A stretch of DNA of 64,000 bases, taken from the NCBI GenBank assembly GCA_051861445.1, contig JBHYCS010000012.1, positions 62,001 through 126,000 of the forward strand, written 5' to 3'. Below the pieces are notes generated by a model. It was not told where the DNA came from, searched no databases, and saw only the letters and a program-made list of their open reading frames with translations. Below are positions 56,208 to 64,000 of this stretch, one piece after another. Position numbers and translations under genes: made by a program. This DNA comes from Parasediminibacterium sp051861445 (GTDB taxonomy: Bacteria; Bacteroidota; Bacteroidia; Chitinophagales; Chitinophagaceae). Within the stretch, counting starts at the first letter, position 1. Each line of letters begins with the position of its first letter.

Positions 56208-57089
56208 TTAATCTCTCAACTTAAAATTGAAAACGATGGTACCAGATTCTTCGTCGTTTGTGGCTGCATTTAGCTTTAATTGTCTAGCTTTTTTTAAAGC
56301 AATGCCACGTATATTTTGATTGGTAGTAGTTGTTCCTTTTGGATTGATAGTTGCATTGGTAACTGTTCCATTTGCATCTACAAGAATATCTACAGCAACT
56401 TTAGCAGGTTCATTAAACTCATCTTCAAAACTAGGTAGTTTAGTAATTTTTCTGCCTTTTAATCCACTTCTGATAGATACCCCACTATTGCCACTTGCTG
56501 CATTTCCTGTATAACTATCACTATTTGGGTTACCATTTGGTTTTCCCTGATCGCCATTTCCACCTGCAATACCTTGGTTTTTAACGCCATTATAGCTATC
56601 GGCATTATTTCCTCCATTTCCATTGCTACCATTGTATTTGGCCATTGTAGCTTTTGGTTTTGGTGGTGTAGGAGTTGTGGTTTCTGCTGGTTTTATATTT
56701 TTTGTAGTAGGTATATTGGTGTTTTTGGTAGTTGGTTTTATAATCGGTTTAATGGGTTTACTTATTACAGGTTCGTCTTCCTCATTATTTTCAGCAGGAG
56801 TAATATTGTTTTCTTGTGTAGGTAAACTTGTTTGTGGCGACGGTGTGTTATCACTTGTAACTGTTTCTGTAGCAGGTTCTCCAGGAACAGCAGGTGCTAC
56901 ATCTCCCAATCCAGTTTCGCTATTACCTAAATTCACTTCTATTCCTTCATCCAAAATTGGTTTAGGTGTTTGAGGAACTGTCCAATGTATAAAGAAAAAA
57001 ACAATGAATAATAATGCACAACAAAGCAATGTTATTCCAGAAGCTTTTAGGTTCTTATTACGTTCGAATTGAGCAGATTCAATCATCAT
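56208..57089 (-). CDS. TonB-like energy-transducer protein
   Basis: 293 residues. One membrane helix at about 17-38 (LCCALLFIVFFFIHW) follows a short cytoplasmic end, which is the TonB topology. A Pro/Thr/Glu-rich spacer (about 60-145), with IKPIIKPTTKN repeats, and a Gly/Asn-rich stretch (150-205, SNGNGGNNADSYNG) span the periplasm. The C-terminal domain (about 215-293) has PAKVAVDILVDANGTV, as in TonB C-termini. No ExbB or ExbD gene is adjacent. It probably links the proton gradient to TonB receptors such as the two in this window. Start MMIESAQFERNK; the second Met is equally possible. Confidence 0.78.
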   Translation of the reverse strand: MMIESAQFERNKNLKASGITLLCCALLFIVFFFIHWTVPQTPKPILDEGIEVNLGNSETGLGDVAPAVPGEPATETVTSDNTPSPQTSLPTQENNITPAENNEEDEPVISKPIKPIIKPTTKNTNIPTTKNIKPAETTTPTPPKPKATMAKYNGSNGNGGNNADSYNGVKNQGIAGGNGDQGKPNGNPNSDSYTGNAASGNSGVSIRSGLKGRKITKLPSFEDEFNEPAKVAVDILVDANGTVTNATINPKGTTTTNQNIRGIALKKARQLKLNAATNDEESGTIVFNFKLRD

Positions 57090-57207
57090 TTATAATTTAA
57101 ATTCTTTTGCTACAGATGCAAAAACGAATACTAAGTTATTGTATAAACGTAAGTAGATAGTAAGATGTTGTATAAAAAATGGTTAATGTATATCAAAAGA
57201 ATAGTTG

Positions 57208-57972
57208 CTACATAAAAATATCATAAGCAAAGCGTAAAAGTGTAGCAGAAACAATGATTAAAAAGAAAATTCTGATAAATTTATTTCCTTTTTTAATGGC
57301 AAATTTAGCTCCTAACATTCCTCCCAAAGCATTACTAGCAGCCATTGGTAAAGCAATACTCCAAACAATTTTTCCTTTTAGCATAAACAAAATAATAGAC
57401 CCTAAATTAGTAGCAAGATTTACCATTTTTGCTTTAGCCGATGCATGTAAAAAATCATATCCCATCACACTTACAAAAGCTAAAACAAGAAAACTACCTG
57501 TTCCTGGTCCAACAAAACCATCATATAATCCAATAACTATACTTATAGCTACAGCATATATTTTTTTGGTTTGATTAGAATGACTTTTTTGTACATGTTG
57601 TCCAAAATTTTTCTTTGTATATGTATAAATAGCTACAAAACTTAAAACCACTAACAATAGTGGCTTCATAAAGCTATTGTTTACAATCGTTAGTAATTGA
57701 GAGCCTGCAAATGCAGATACAAAGGCAATACACATCATCATGCCTAATAAACGCCAATCAATTACTTGCCTTTTTACATATTGATAAGCAGCAAAACTAG
57801 TTCCACTAAATGCAGGTATTTTTAATGAACCAATTACCGTTGCAACAGGATATTGTGGCAATAATAAAATACTACTTGGCACTTGAATTAAGCCACCGCC
57901 ACCAACAATAGCATCTACAAATCCTGCTGTAAAAGCAACACAACACAATAGTAAAAGCGTAGTGGTAAACAT
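57208..57972 (-). CDS. TauE/SafE-family membrane transporter
   Basis: 254 residues with about eight hydrophobic segments. Family marks are FVDAIVGGGGLIQVPSSIL in the first helix, KIPAFSGTSFAAYQY and YDGFVGPGTGSFL at the repeat. These proteins export sulfite or sulfonate-derived compounds or are of unknown substrate. It starts 7 bases after the EamA gene, so both are in one transcript, probably with the radical SAM gene upstream. The substrate here is not known. Confidence 0.88.
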   Translation of the reverse strand: MFTTTLLLLCCVAFTAGFVDAIVGGGGLIQVPSSILLLPQYPVATVIGSLKIPAFSGTSFAAYQYVKRQVIDWRLLGMMMCIAFVSAFAGSQLLTIVNNSFMKPLLLVVLSFVAIYTYTKKNFGQHVQKSHSNQTKKIYAVAISIVIGLYDGFVGPGTGSFLVLAFVSVMGYDFLHASAKAKMVNLATNLGSIILFMLKGKIVWSIALPMAASNALGGMLGAKFAIKKGNKFIRIFFLIIVSATLLRFAYDIFM

Positions 57973-57979
57973 AGAATTG

Positions 57980-58909
57980 CTAGTTTTTAATTATACTTGT
58001 TGAAAAGCGAATATTGGCTAATGTTAAACCCATTAAAACAATGATTCCTGCAATAAAATGCATTTTGGTAAACGATTCATTCAATAGAAAAACGGCTTCT
58101 ATGGTACTGAATAAAGGAATTAAATTACCAAATAAAACAGTTTTGCTTGGGCCAATCAATTGAATGGATTTATTCCACAACAAATAACATATAAATGAAC
58201 AGCCAAAACCTAAATAAATAATTGAACCTATTACGTTGTTAGAAAAGATAATGGGTTGATTTCCTTGAAATAACTCGTATAAAAACAAGGGAAATAATAA
58301 AGCTGTGCCGATTACAAAACCTACAAATAAAAAGTTTAAGCTACTGACTCCTTTTGGTTTTTGTTTAGCTAAATTATTGTAAATAGCAAAACTTAAAGCT
58401 CCTAACAAAGCCCAAACATCGCCAACAGAAAAATGAAATAATACTAGCTTTTGAATTTCACCGTTGGTAATTAAAACCACAATTCCAATAAAGCAGATAA
58501 ACATACCTACAATGCTATTCCATTGTAGTTTTTCTTTATAAAAAACAAAGGCAATTGTAATTGAAAAAATAGGAGCCGCTGTTGTGCTAATTAAAGCCAA
58601 GTTAATAGCAGTTGTATGATGACCTGCAATGTATAAACACAAATTAAACAAAGTAAAACCACACAAAGCTGTAGCAGTGAAATAGACTTTATTGTTAAAA
58701 ATGATTTCTTTCTCTGCTATAAACTTTTTCCAAGCCAAAGGTGCTATACAAACCATAGCAAAAAACCATCGGAAAAAAGCCAAACTAGCAGGAGGAATTT
58801 TACTTGAAATGCCTCTTGCAATAATATAGTTGCCACTCCAAATAATGCATGTAATAATTGCAAAGGCAATACCTACAGTTTTGTTACTATATTTTTGAGT
58901 TAGGGGCAT
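57980..58909 (-). CDS. EamA/DMT-family transporter
   Basis: 309 residues with ten predicted helices in two EamA repeats (about 12-145 and 160-305). The first has CIIWSGNYIIARGISSKIPP and the second ALLGALSFAIYNNLAK, with LFGNLIPLFSTIEAVFLLNE at the end. These are usually inner-membrane exporters of amino acids or metabolites. Gaps of 19 bases to the radical SAM gene upstream and 7 to TauE/SafE downstream point to one operon. Confidence 0.9.
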   Translation of the reverse strand: MPLTQKYSNKTVGIAFAIITCIIWSGNYIIARGISSKIPPASLAFFRWFFAMVCIAPLAWKKFIAEKEIIFNNKVYFTATALCGFTLFNLCLYIAGHHTTAINLALISTTAAPIFSITIAFVFYKEKLQWNSIVGMFICFIGIVVLITNGEIQKLVLFHFSVGDVWALLGALSFAIYNNLAKQKPKGVSSLNFLFVGFVIGTALLFPLFLYELFQGNQPIIFSNNVIGSIIYLGFGCSFICYLLWNKSIQLIGPSKTVLFGNLIPLFSTIEAVFLLNESFTKMHFIAGIIVLMGLTLANIRFSTSIIKN

Positions 58910-58928
58910 TCAAATAAAAAATAGGATA

Positions 58929-60227
58929 TTAATGATGGGCAAAATCTAGCGAATAATTGCCTTTAATTCTTTCGATTGGTGGATTAAAATATCCAAATTT
59001 TAATTTTGGAAATTCTTCTTGAATCAATTGTTGCATTTGTTTTACACCCAATAAATCACCTGTTTCGGTAACACCAATTTGACCCAAATACCAATCAGGA
59101 TCAATATTAAAATTTCTCCATTGTATCATGCTTAAATCTGTCTCTTTAATTAAGTTTCTTAAAGCTTCGTATTCTTCTTCACAATCAGTCATTCCTGGAA
59201 AAACAAAATAATTAATGCTAGCCCAACCACCATAACTACGCATTACTTTTAAGCTTTCAATAATATCTTCGAATTGATAATTATTGGGGCGATAATAGGG
59301 TGTATAAATATGTTTTCTTGCAGAATTAGTACTTACACGTATACTGTTTAAACCAGCTTCACACAAAGCTTTTACAGCATCAGGTTTTGATCCGTTGGTG
59401 TTAATGTTAATACTGCCTTTATCGGTATGTTTTCTAATTTCTATTATGGCTTCTCTAATTGTTTCCCACATTAAAAGTGGCTCGCCTTCACAACCTTGTC
59501 CAAAACTAATAATAGGATAGGGTGCATTCATTAAATGTGGTACCGTAAATTCTACAATTTCTTCAGCCGTTGGCTTAAAATTCAATCGATCTTGTGGTGA
59601 AGTAATTTCCTCATCTTGTGGTTGAAAAGAAACACATCCAATACAATTGGCATTACAAGCAGGAGATGTAGGAACAGGGCATTCCCATCTTCCTAAAGAA
59701 AAATTTCTTGCAGCAGGACAAGTATACGTTAAACAACAAGTTTCCATTAAATGTTTTACTAAACGATTATGTGGATAAGCTTGCAGTAATTGATTGGTTC
59801 CGCTAATAATTTTTGCATCGTTGTATCCTGCTGCTTCTTGTCGAATATCTTCTTCAATTCTTACTGCTGCAACATAAAATTTTTCGTTGTGCCATGCAGC
59901 AGCTGTATAGCAAAACAGTGGTAAAGTTGGTGCTTCTGGCAAGGTTTCATAAGCAGCCAAAAATAAACTTGTATGTGCAGGTGGAATAAATGATGCAACG
60001 GCCCATCCTTTATCGCATAAACGCATATCACCTGTTTCTACATCAATACCAATACCTCTTCTTCCAGGTAATTCGTATAAGTTTCCACCTTCAGGTAATT
60101 CTATCCAATCTTCTAATTCTACCGGAAAAGCATCCCATCCTGCTCTACCAACTGCATATAAGCTGGTATCTTCAAAAATATTTCCATTACCGTCTGAATA
60201 TAAAATATAAGGTGATTCTGTAAGCAT
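58929..60227 (-). CDS. Radical SAM protein with extra N-terminal cysteine cluster
   Basis: 432 residues. The radical SAM 4Fe-4S motif is C191-x3-C195-x2-C198 (ACNANCIGCVSF). Just before it are four more cysteines, C164, C165, C170 and C183 (TCCLTYTCPA, GRWECPVP), which could hold a second cluster. After it come ISFGQGCEGEPLL and GSININTNGSKPDA, the GE motif and SAM-binding strands. The first 160 residues are a separate domain with a folded N-terminus. The reaction is unknown. I recognise it only as an uncharacterised Bacteroidota family. Followed in the same transcript by two exporters. Confidence 0.82.
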   Translation of the reverse strand: MLTESPYILYSDGNGNIFEDTSLYAVGRAGWDAFPVELEDWIELPEGGNLYELPGRRGIGIDVETGDMRLCDKGWAVASFIPPAHTSLFLAAYETLPEAPTLPLFCYTAAAWHNEKFYVAAVRIEEDIRQEAAGYNDAKIISGTNQLLQAYPHNRLVKHLMETCCLTYTCPAARNFSLGRWECPVPTSPACNANCIGCVSFQPQDEEITSPQDRLNFKPTAEEIVEFTVPHLMNAPYPIISFGQGCEGEPLLMWETIREAIIEIRKHTDKGSININTNGSKPDAVKALCEAGLNSIRVSTNSARKHIYTPYYRPNNYQFEDIIESLKVMRSYGGWASINYFVFPGMTDCEEEYEALRNLIKETDLSMIQWRNFNIDPDWYLGQIGVTETGDLLGVKQMQQLIQEEFPKLKFGYFNPPIERIKGNYSLDFAHH

Positions 60228-60291
60228 ATGATATGATAATAAAATGTATAGAAAATGAAAATTTGAATCATTAAATCGAGAAGAGAATTTA

Positions 60292-60891
60292 CTAGTTTAA
60301 ACGTTCTTCTTTTTTTACTTGTGATAAACAAAAAGCATTAAACTCTTTTTCAGTTTCTTTTGTAATGCTGTCGTTTACTTCTTTTTGAATAATTGTATTG
60401 TTTTTTAGGTCAATAGTAAGCAGCCCATCTTTTAAAACTACATTGTTTATAGCTTGCCAATCTATTTTTTTGGTAGGAAAACTATTAAATGCAATTTCTT
60501 CTTCATCAAATCCTATTTCAGATTGCACTTTTACTGGTTTTTCTAAAATTCCTGCTACTAAATAAATCAAACCTATCCAAAGTCCACTTGGTATCAACCA
60601 CCAACCTAAAGCACCTATTAATAAACCCAATCTGTAATAAGGAGTAGTCGCCATTTTTTGCATTCTATAAACATAAATCCACCAAGCAAGAATGAGTACA
60701 CTTATAATGATGAGTAAAATACTACTTCTTTTATTCAAGTATGTATTGTCAAATACTAGTGTTTGATATGCCTCAAACAAAAAAGCACCGATACACAACA
60801 GCATCATAAATTGACTAATAAAATCAATTAATTTAAAGGATTGCTTTTTTAATTCAATCACGTAATCGTATGTTTTAGACATATCTATCAA
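60292..60891 (-). CDS. Membrane protein with PH-like C-terminal domain, unknown function
   Basis: 199 residues; MIDMSKTYDYVIELKKQSF offers two starts (ATG at 60891 or 60882). Four hydrophobic segments lie at about 22-45, 57-73, 85-97 and 99-115. The C-terminal part (about 125-195) has EIGFDEEEIAFNSFP and WQAINNVVLKDGLLTIDLKN, like a PH-type domain, found in uncharacterised Bacteroidota proteins. A -7 box TACTTTTG is at 60905-60912 on the minus strand. The radical SAM gene follows 64 bases downstream; it may share the transcript. Confidence 0.68.
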   Translation of the reverse strand: MIDMSKTYDYVIELKKQSFKLIDFISQFMMLLCIGAFLFEAYQTLVFDNTYLNKRSSILLIIISVLILAWWIYVYRMQKMATTPYYRLGLLIGALGWWLIPSGLWIGLIYLVAGILEKPVKVQSEIGFDEEEIAFNSFPTKKIDWQAINNVVLKDGLLTIDLKNNTIIQKEVNDSITKETEKEFNAFCLSQVKKEERLN

Positions 60892-60904
60892 TTAATGAAG
60901 TGTG

Positions 60905-60912
60905 CAAAAGTA
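60905..60912 (-). promoter_or_regulatory. -7 promoter box (TACTTTTG), minus strand
   Basis: Exact TAnnTTTG followed by CAC. The 11-mer TACTTTTGCAC is identical to the one on the plus strand at 61012, in a divergent arrangement. Confidence 0.5.
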
Positions 60913-61011
60913 AGTAAGTAGACGTGGTTTTGTTGATTCGCTTTGTTTAATTCTTTTCTTTTTTAACACTGTAATAGTACAATTGATTCGAGTGCCGATT
61001 TGTTTTTCAGC

Positions 61012-61019
61012 TACTTTTG
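61012..61019 (+). promoter_or_regulatory. -7 promoter box (TACTTTTG) of ccmE
   Basis: Exact TAnnTTTG followed by CAC. The expected start of transcription (about 61024) lies after the in-frame TTG at 61017, so the ATG at 61041 is the ccmE start. Confidence 0.55.
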
Positions 61020-61040
61020 CACTCTGAAAATGAAGACACT

Positions 61041-61451
61041 ATGAAGAAAACGCACATTATTATGTTGGTGTTAATTGTTGTGGCAATAACTGTTTTAATT
61101 AGTTATACAGGCGATTTAACCACTTACGAAACAGTTGCATCTGCCAAAGAAAAGGAAGGAAAGTTTGTGAATCTAATAGCCAAATTAGATAAATCTCAAC
61201 CATTAGAATACGATGCCATCAAAAATCCGAACTATTTACGTTTTACGGCTGTTGATACACTTGGAAATACGGTTAAAGTAGTATATCACAATACTAAACC
61301 AACAGATATGGAAAAAAGTGAGCGTTTGGTTTTAAAAGGTAAAATGGAAGGCGATCATTTTGAATGTAAAGATATTTTACTAAAATGTCCTAGTAAGTAT
61401 AAAGACGATGTAAGTGCAAATACTTTAAATGAAAAAGAATCGACTAAATAA
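61041..61451 (+). CDS. ccmE: Cytochrome c maturation protein CcmE, CXXXY type
   Basis: 136 residues from ATG 61041; the frame stays open to TTG 61017, rejected because it overlaps the promoter. An N-terminal membrane helix (about 5-23) anchors a periplasmic OB-fold domain (LRFTAVDTLGNTVKVVYH, LKGKMEGDHFECKDILL in two blocks). In the classical protein a His binds haem covalently; here the equivalent site reads C116-P-S-K-Y120, the CXXXY motif of the Cys-type CcmE. It passes haem to the lyase encoded next, 87 bases downstream. The C-terminus has a charged tail. Confidence 0.88.
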   Translation: MKKTHIIMLVLIVVAITVLISYTGDLTTYETVASAKEKEGKFVNLIAKLDKSQPLEYDAIKNPNYLRFTAVDTLGNTVKVVYHNTKPTDMEKSERLVLKGKMEGDHFECKDILLKCPSKYKDDVSANTLNEKESTK

Positions 61452-61538
61452 TCGAATTCCAATTCATGCATCATTGCTTCTGAAATTTTAAAATGATGTA
61501 AACGAACGAAACAACATTTATCAATTACAATTTTATAC

Positions 61539-63980
61539 ATGCAATATTTAGGCGAACATTTACTGCCGGGACAAATTGGTCAGTTTTTTTTAATTCTATC
61601 TTTTATTTCTTCTTTAGTAGCAACAGTTGCTTATTTTAAAGCCAATAAAACAACTGAGCTTTTAGAAAAAGCAAGTTGGATTCGTTTTGCTAGATATGCA
61701 TTTTTAACTGAAACTATTTCCGTTTTAGTTGTTTTTTCAACCTTGTATTATATTATTTCTAATCATTTATTCGAATATAAATATGCTTGGCAACACAGCG
61801 ATAAAAGCTTGCAAGTAGAATATTTATTAAGTTGTTTTTGGGAAGGCCAAGAAGGTAGTTTTATGTTGTGGAGTTTTTGGCATTGTGTATTGGGTTGGTT
61901 TTTAATTTGGAGAGCCAAAGAATGGGAAGCAGGAACAATGACGGTGGTAAGTTTTGCTCAATTCTGCTTGGCTAGCATGTTGGTGGGCTTTTATTTTTGG
62001 AATGCCAAACTCGGTAGCAGTCCGTTTGCATTATTGCGTAATGAAGGTATTTTAGACAATGCACCCATTATGCAAGATGTAGTAAATGGGGGCTTACGCA
62101 GCGATTATTTGTCGATGTTAAAAGATGGTCGTGGCTTAAATACTTTATTACAAAACTATTGGATGGTTATTCATCCACCTGTTTTATTCTTAGGTTTTGC
62201 AAGCACCATTGTTCCGTTTGCATTTGCTTTTGCAGGAATGATGAATAAAGATCATGGATGGATAAAACAAGCGTTGCCTTGGGCTTCTTTCAGTGCAGGA
62301 ATTTTAGGCTTGGGCATTATGATGGGTGCAGCTTGGGCTTACGAAAGTTTAAGTTTTGGTGGTTATTGGGCTTGGGATCCTGTAGAAAATGCAAGCCTGG
62401 TTCCTTGGCTTACATTGGTTGCAGGTTTACATACCAATCTTATTTATAAAAGCAGTGGCTACTCTTTACGAAGCACTTATTTCTTTTACATTATTAGTTT
62501 TTTACTTATTTTATATTCTACTTTCTTAACAAGAAGTGGTGTTTTAGGCGATACATCTGTACATGCTTTCACCGATTTAGGAATGAATACACAGTTGTTA
62601 TTGTTCTTATTAATTTTTGTGATTCCTTCATTGGTATTTTTTGCAATTCGTTACAAATCAATTCCTACCATTTACAAAGAAGAAAGTACTTACAGCCGTG
62701 AGTTTTGGATGTTTATTGGCTCATTGGTTTTGTTTTTATCAGGGGCTTTAATTATTGCAAAAACATCAGTTCCTGTATTTAATAAAATATTCGGAACTAA
62801 AATTGCACCGCCAGAAGATCCTGAGTTTGCCTACAATCAAATTCAAATTTTTGTTGCTATTATTATTGGATTGCTTACAGCCGTTACTCAATACTTAAAA
62901 TACAAAGACACACCAAAAGGCTTTTTTACCAAAAAAATTGCTCTTCCAACCATTATTGCTTTGGCAATTAGTTTGTCCATCAGCTTTTTTGGAGATGTTA
63001 GCTATAATAAAATGGGAATTGGCTTTTTAGCAGCTATTCATGTTGCCATTTTTGCCGCTGTGTATGCTGTTATTGGCAATGCTTTATACATTTGGTTAGG
63101 CTTAAAAGGCAAGTTAAAAGCAGCCGGTGCATCTGTAGCTCACGTTGGTTTTGGATTGGTTTTGGTGGGTATTTTAATTTCTTCTAGTAAAAAAGTAATC
63201 TTAAGTTGGAATACAACAGGTGTTGCCGTATTTAAAAAAGATAAAAAAGAAGATCCGGCAGAAAACATAACGTTGTTTAAAGGCATTGCTACCGATATGG
63301 GTAAATATATGGTTACCTATGTTCAAGACACGTTTAATACCAAAGAAAGAAAACGCTTTTTTCAGATAGATTTTGCTTCAAAAACTAGTCCAGAAAAGTT
63401 TACACTTTATCCTGATTTAATTAAGAACAATAAAGATATGGAAGGCTTTGCAGCCAATCCAGATAGTAAGCATTATTGGTATAAAGACATTTTTGTGTAC
63501 ATATCGGCTTATCAAGAGAATAAAAAAGAAGATACGGCCACTTTTCAAAACAGAGTGTTGGCTATTGGTGATACTTCTTATTACAGCAATGGATTACTCA
63601 TTTTATCAAAAAATCCTACAGTTAATCCGATAGAATTGAAGGATAAATATAGTAGCGATGAAAAAGCTATTTTCTTAGACATTGAAGTATTATCTAAAGA
63701 AGGTAGAAAATTCACTGCTCGTCCAGGTTTGGCAATAAAAGGAGATATGATTCGTCAAATTCCTGATACCATTATTGCTCAAAGTATGGTGTTAAAGTTC
63801 AATAAAATTGTAGACAATAAATTAGAAATTGGCATTAAAGAAAGTGGTGCAATCACCGATTTAATTACTTTAAAAGTGTACGAATTTCCAATGATTAATT
63901 TGTTGTGGATGGGCGTTATTTTAACAGTTGTTGGTTTTGGAATGTCTGTATATCAACGAATCGATAAACGAAAAGCGTAA
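61539..63980 (+). CDS. ccmF: CcmF/CcsA-type haem lyase for c-type cytochromes
   Basis: 813 residues, normal for CcmF plus a periplasmic domain. Many membrane helices are predicted (at least 12). The WWD haem-handling motif is GGYWAWDPVENASLVPW (about residues 276-292), and conserved His regions are MVIHPPVLFLGFA and GLHTNLIYK. The large periplasmic domain spans about 570-780 (DTFNTKERKRFF and similar), before a final helix at 785-805 (LLWMGVILTVVGFGM). It joins haem from CcmE to apocytochrome CxxCH sites. The gene ends 20 bases before the window edge. Confidence 0.93.
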   Translation: MQYLGEHLLPGQIGQFFLILSFISSLVATVAYFKANKTTELLEKASWIRFARYAFLTETISVLVVFSTLYYIISNHLFEYKYAWQHSDKSLQVEYLLSCFWEGQEGSFMLWSFWHCVLGWFLIWRAKEWEAGTMTVVSFAQFCLASMLVGFYFWNAKLGSSPFALLRNEGILDNAPIMQDVVNGGLRSDYLSMLKDGRGLNTLLQNYWMVIHPPVLFLGFASTIVPFAFAFAGMMNKDHGWIKQALPWASFSAGILGLGIMMGAAWAYESLSFGGYWAWDPVENASLVPWLTLVAGLHTNLIYKSSGYSLRSTYFFYIISFLLILYSTFLTRSGVLGDTSVHAFTDLGMNTQLLLFLLIFVIPSLVFFAIRYKSIPTIYKEESTYSREFWMFIGSLVLFLSGALIIAKTSVPVFNKIFGTKIAPPEDPEFAYNQIQIFVAIIIGLLTAVTQYLKYKDTPKGFFTKKIALPTIIALAISLSISFFGDVSYNKMGIGFLAAIHVAIFAAVYAVIGNALYIWLGLKGKLKAAGASVAHVGFGLVLVGILISSSKKVILSWNTTGVAVFKKDKKEDPAENITLFKGIATDMGKYMVTYVQDTFNTKERKRFFQIDFASKTSPEKFTLYPDLIKNNKDMEGFAANPDSKHYWYKDIFVYISAYQENKKEDTATFQNRVLAIGDTSYYSNGLLILSKNPTVNPIELKDKYSSDEKAIFLDIEVLSKEGRKFTARPGLAIKGDMIRQIPDTIIAQSMVLKFNKIVDNKLEIGIKESGAITDLITLKVYEFPMINLLWMGVILTVVGFGMSVYQRIDKRKA

Positions 63981-64000
63981 TCAATTAAACGATTTTTCAA

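Noticed and set aside
56574..56973. Long plus-strand ORFs opposite the TonB-like gene
   Set aside because: They are the antisense of the Pro/Thr/Gly-rich spacer, which gives long open frames by composition.
1..64000. Mobile elements, prophage or defence islands
   Set aside because: No transposase, integrase, phage structural or restriction-type genes were found, and base composition looks even throughout.

Overview
The window is AT-rich chromosomal DNA (about two-thirds A+T by eye) from a member of the Bacteroidota, most likely the Chitinophagaceae or a close relative. The evidence is TonB-dependent receptors with carboxypeptidase-like N-termini, type IX secretion (T9SS) sorting domains, a very long PKD protein ending in a gliding-type sorting domain, HisKA_3/NarL two-component pairs, almost no Shine-Dalgarno sequences, and repeated -7 promoter boxes of the Bacteroidota form TAnnTTTG. 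I saw no insertion sequence, prophage, CRISPR array, tRNA or rRNA.

Layout. 1-8.7 kb: the end of a TonB-dependent receptor, a 37-codon membrane ORF, an exonuclease/GIY-YIG fusion with rlmH, a VWA surface protein, phoH and two exported proteins. 8.8-13.2 kb: DUF1569, free-Met sulfoxide reductase, a TlpA-like thioredoxin, mnmA, a lipoprotein and a small membrane protein. 13.2-18.1 kb: a 1491-residue PAS/GAF histidine kinase with its receiver. 18.3-29.4 kb: dnaG, a probable structured RNA, a helical protein, acyl-ACP desaturase, GTP-dependent PEP carboxykinase, an AspT-like transporter, a DUF2490 protein and lgt. 29.6-36.2 kb: a TonB-dependent receptor with an operator-like repeat, then a minus-strand run thyA-folA-two unknowns-pntAA-pntAB. 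36.5-45.8 kb: a signalling block of two cytoplasmic-output histidine kinases, three NarL-type regulators and a secreted GH5 enzyme. 46-55 kb: pntB, an rsmF-like RNA m5C methyltransferase, a LysM protein and a 1651-residue PKD protein. 55-61 kb (minus): fmt, a TonB-like protein, TauE/SafE, EamA and radical SAM genes, and a PH-like membrane protein. 61-64 kb: ccmE and a CcmF/CcsA haem lyase.

How the genes fit together. ThyA and DHFR form the dTMP/folate cycle, which consumes NADPH. The transhydrogenase alpha subunits sit in the same run, while the beta subunit lies 12 kb away. CcmE and CcmF attach haem to c-type cytochromes, and CcmE carries the CXXXY variant of the haem-binding site. The most interesting items are the repeat-rich structured RNA candidate downstream of dnaG, the variant CcmE, the amplified PAS-domain kinases, and the radical SAM/exporter cluster. 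Most of the rest is ordinary core genome.
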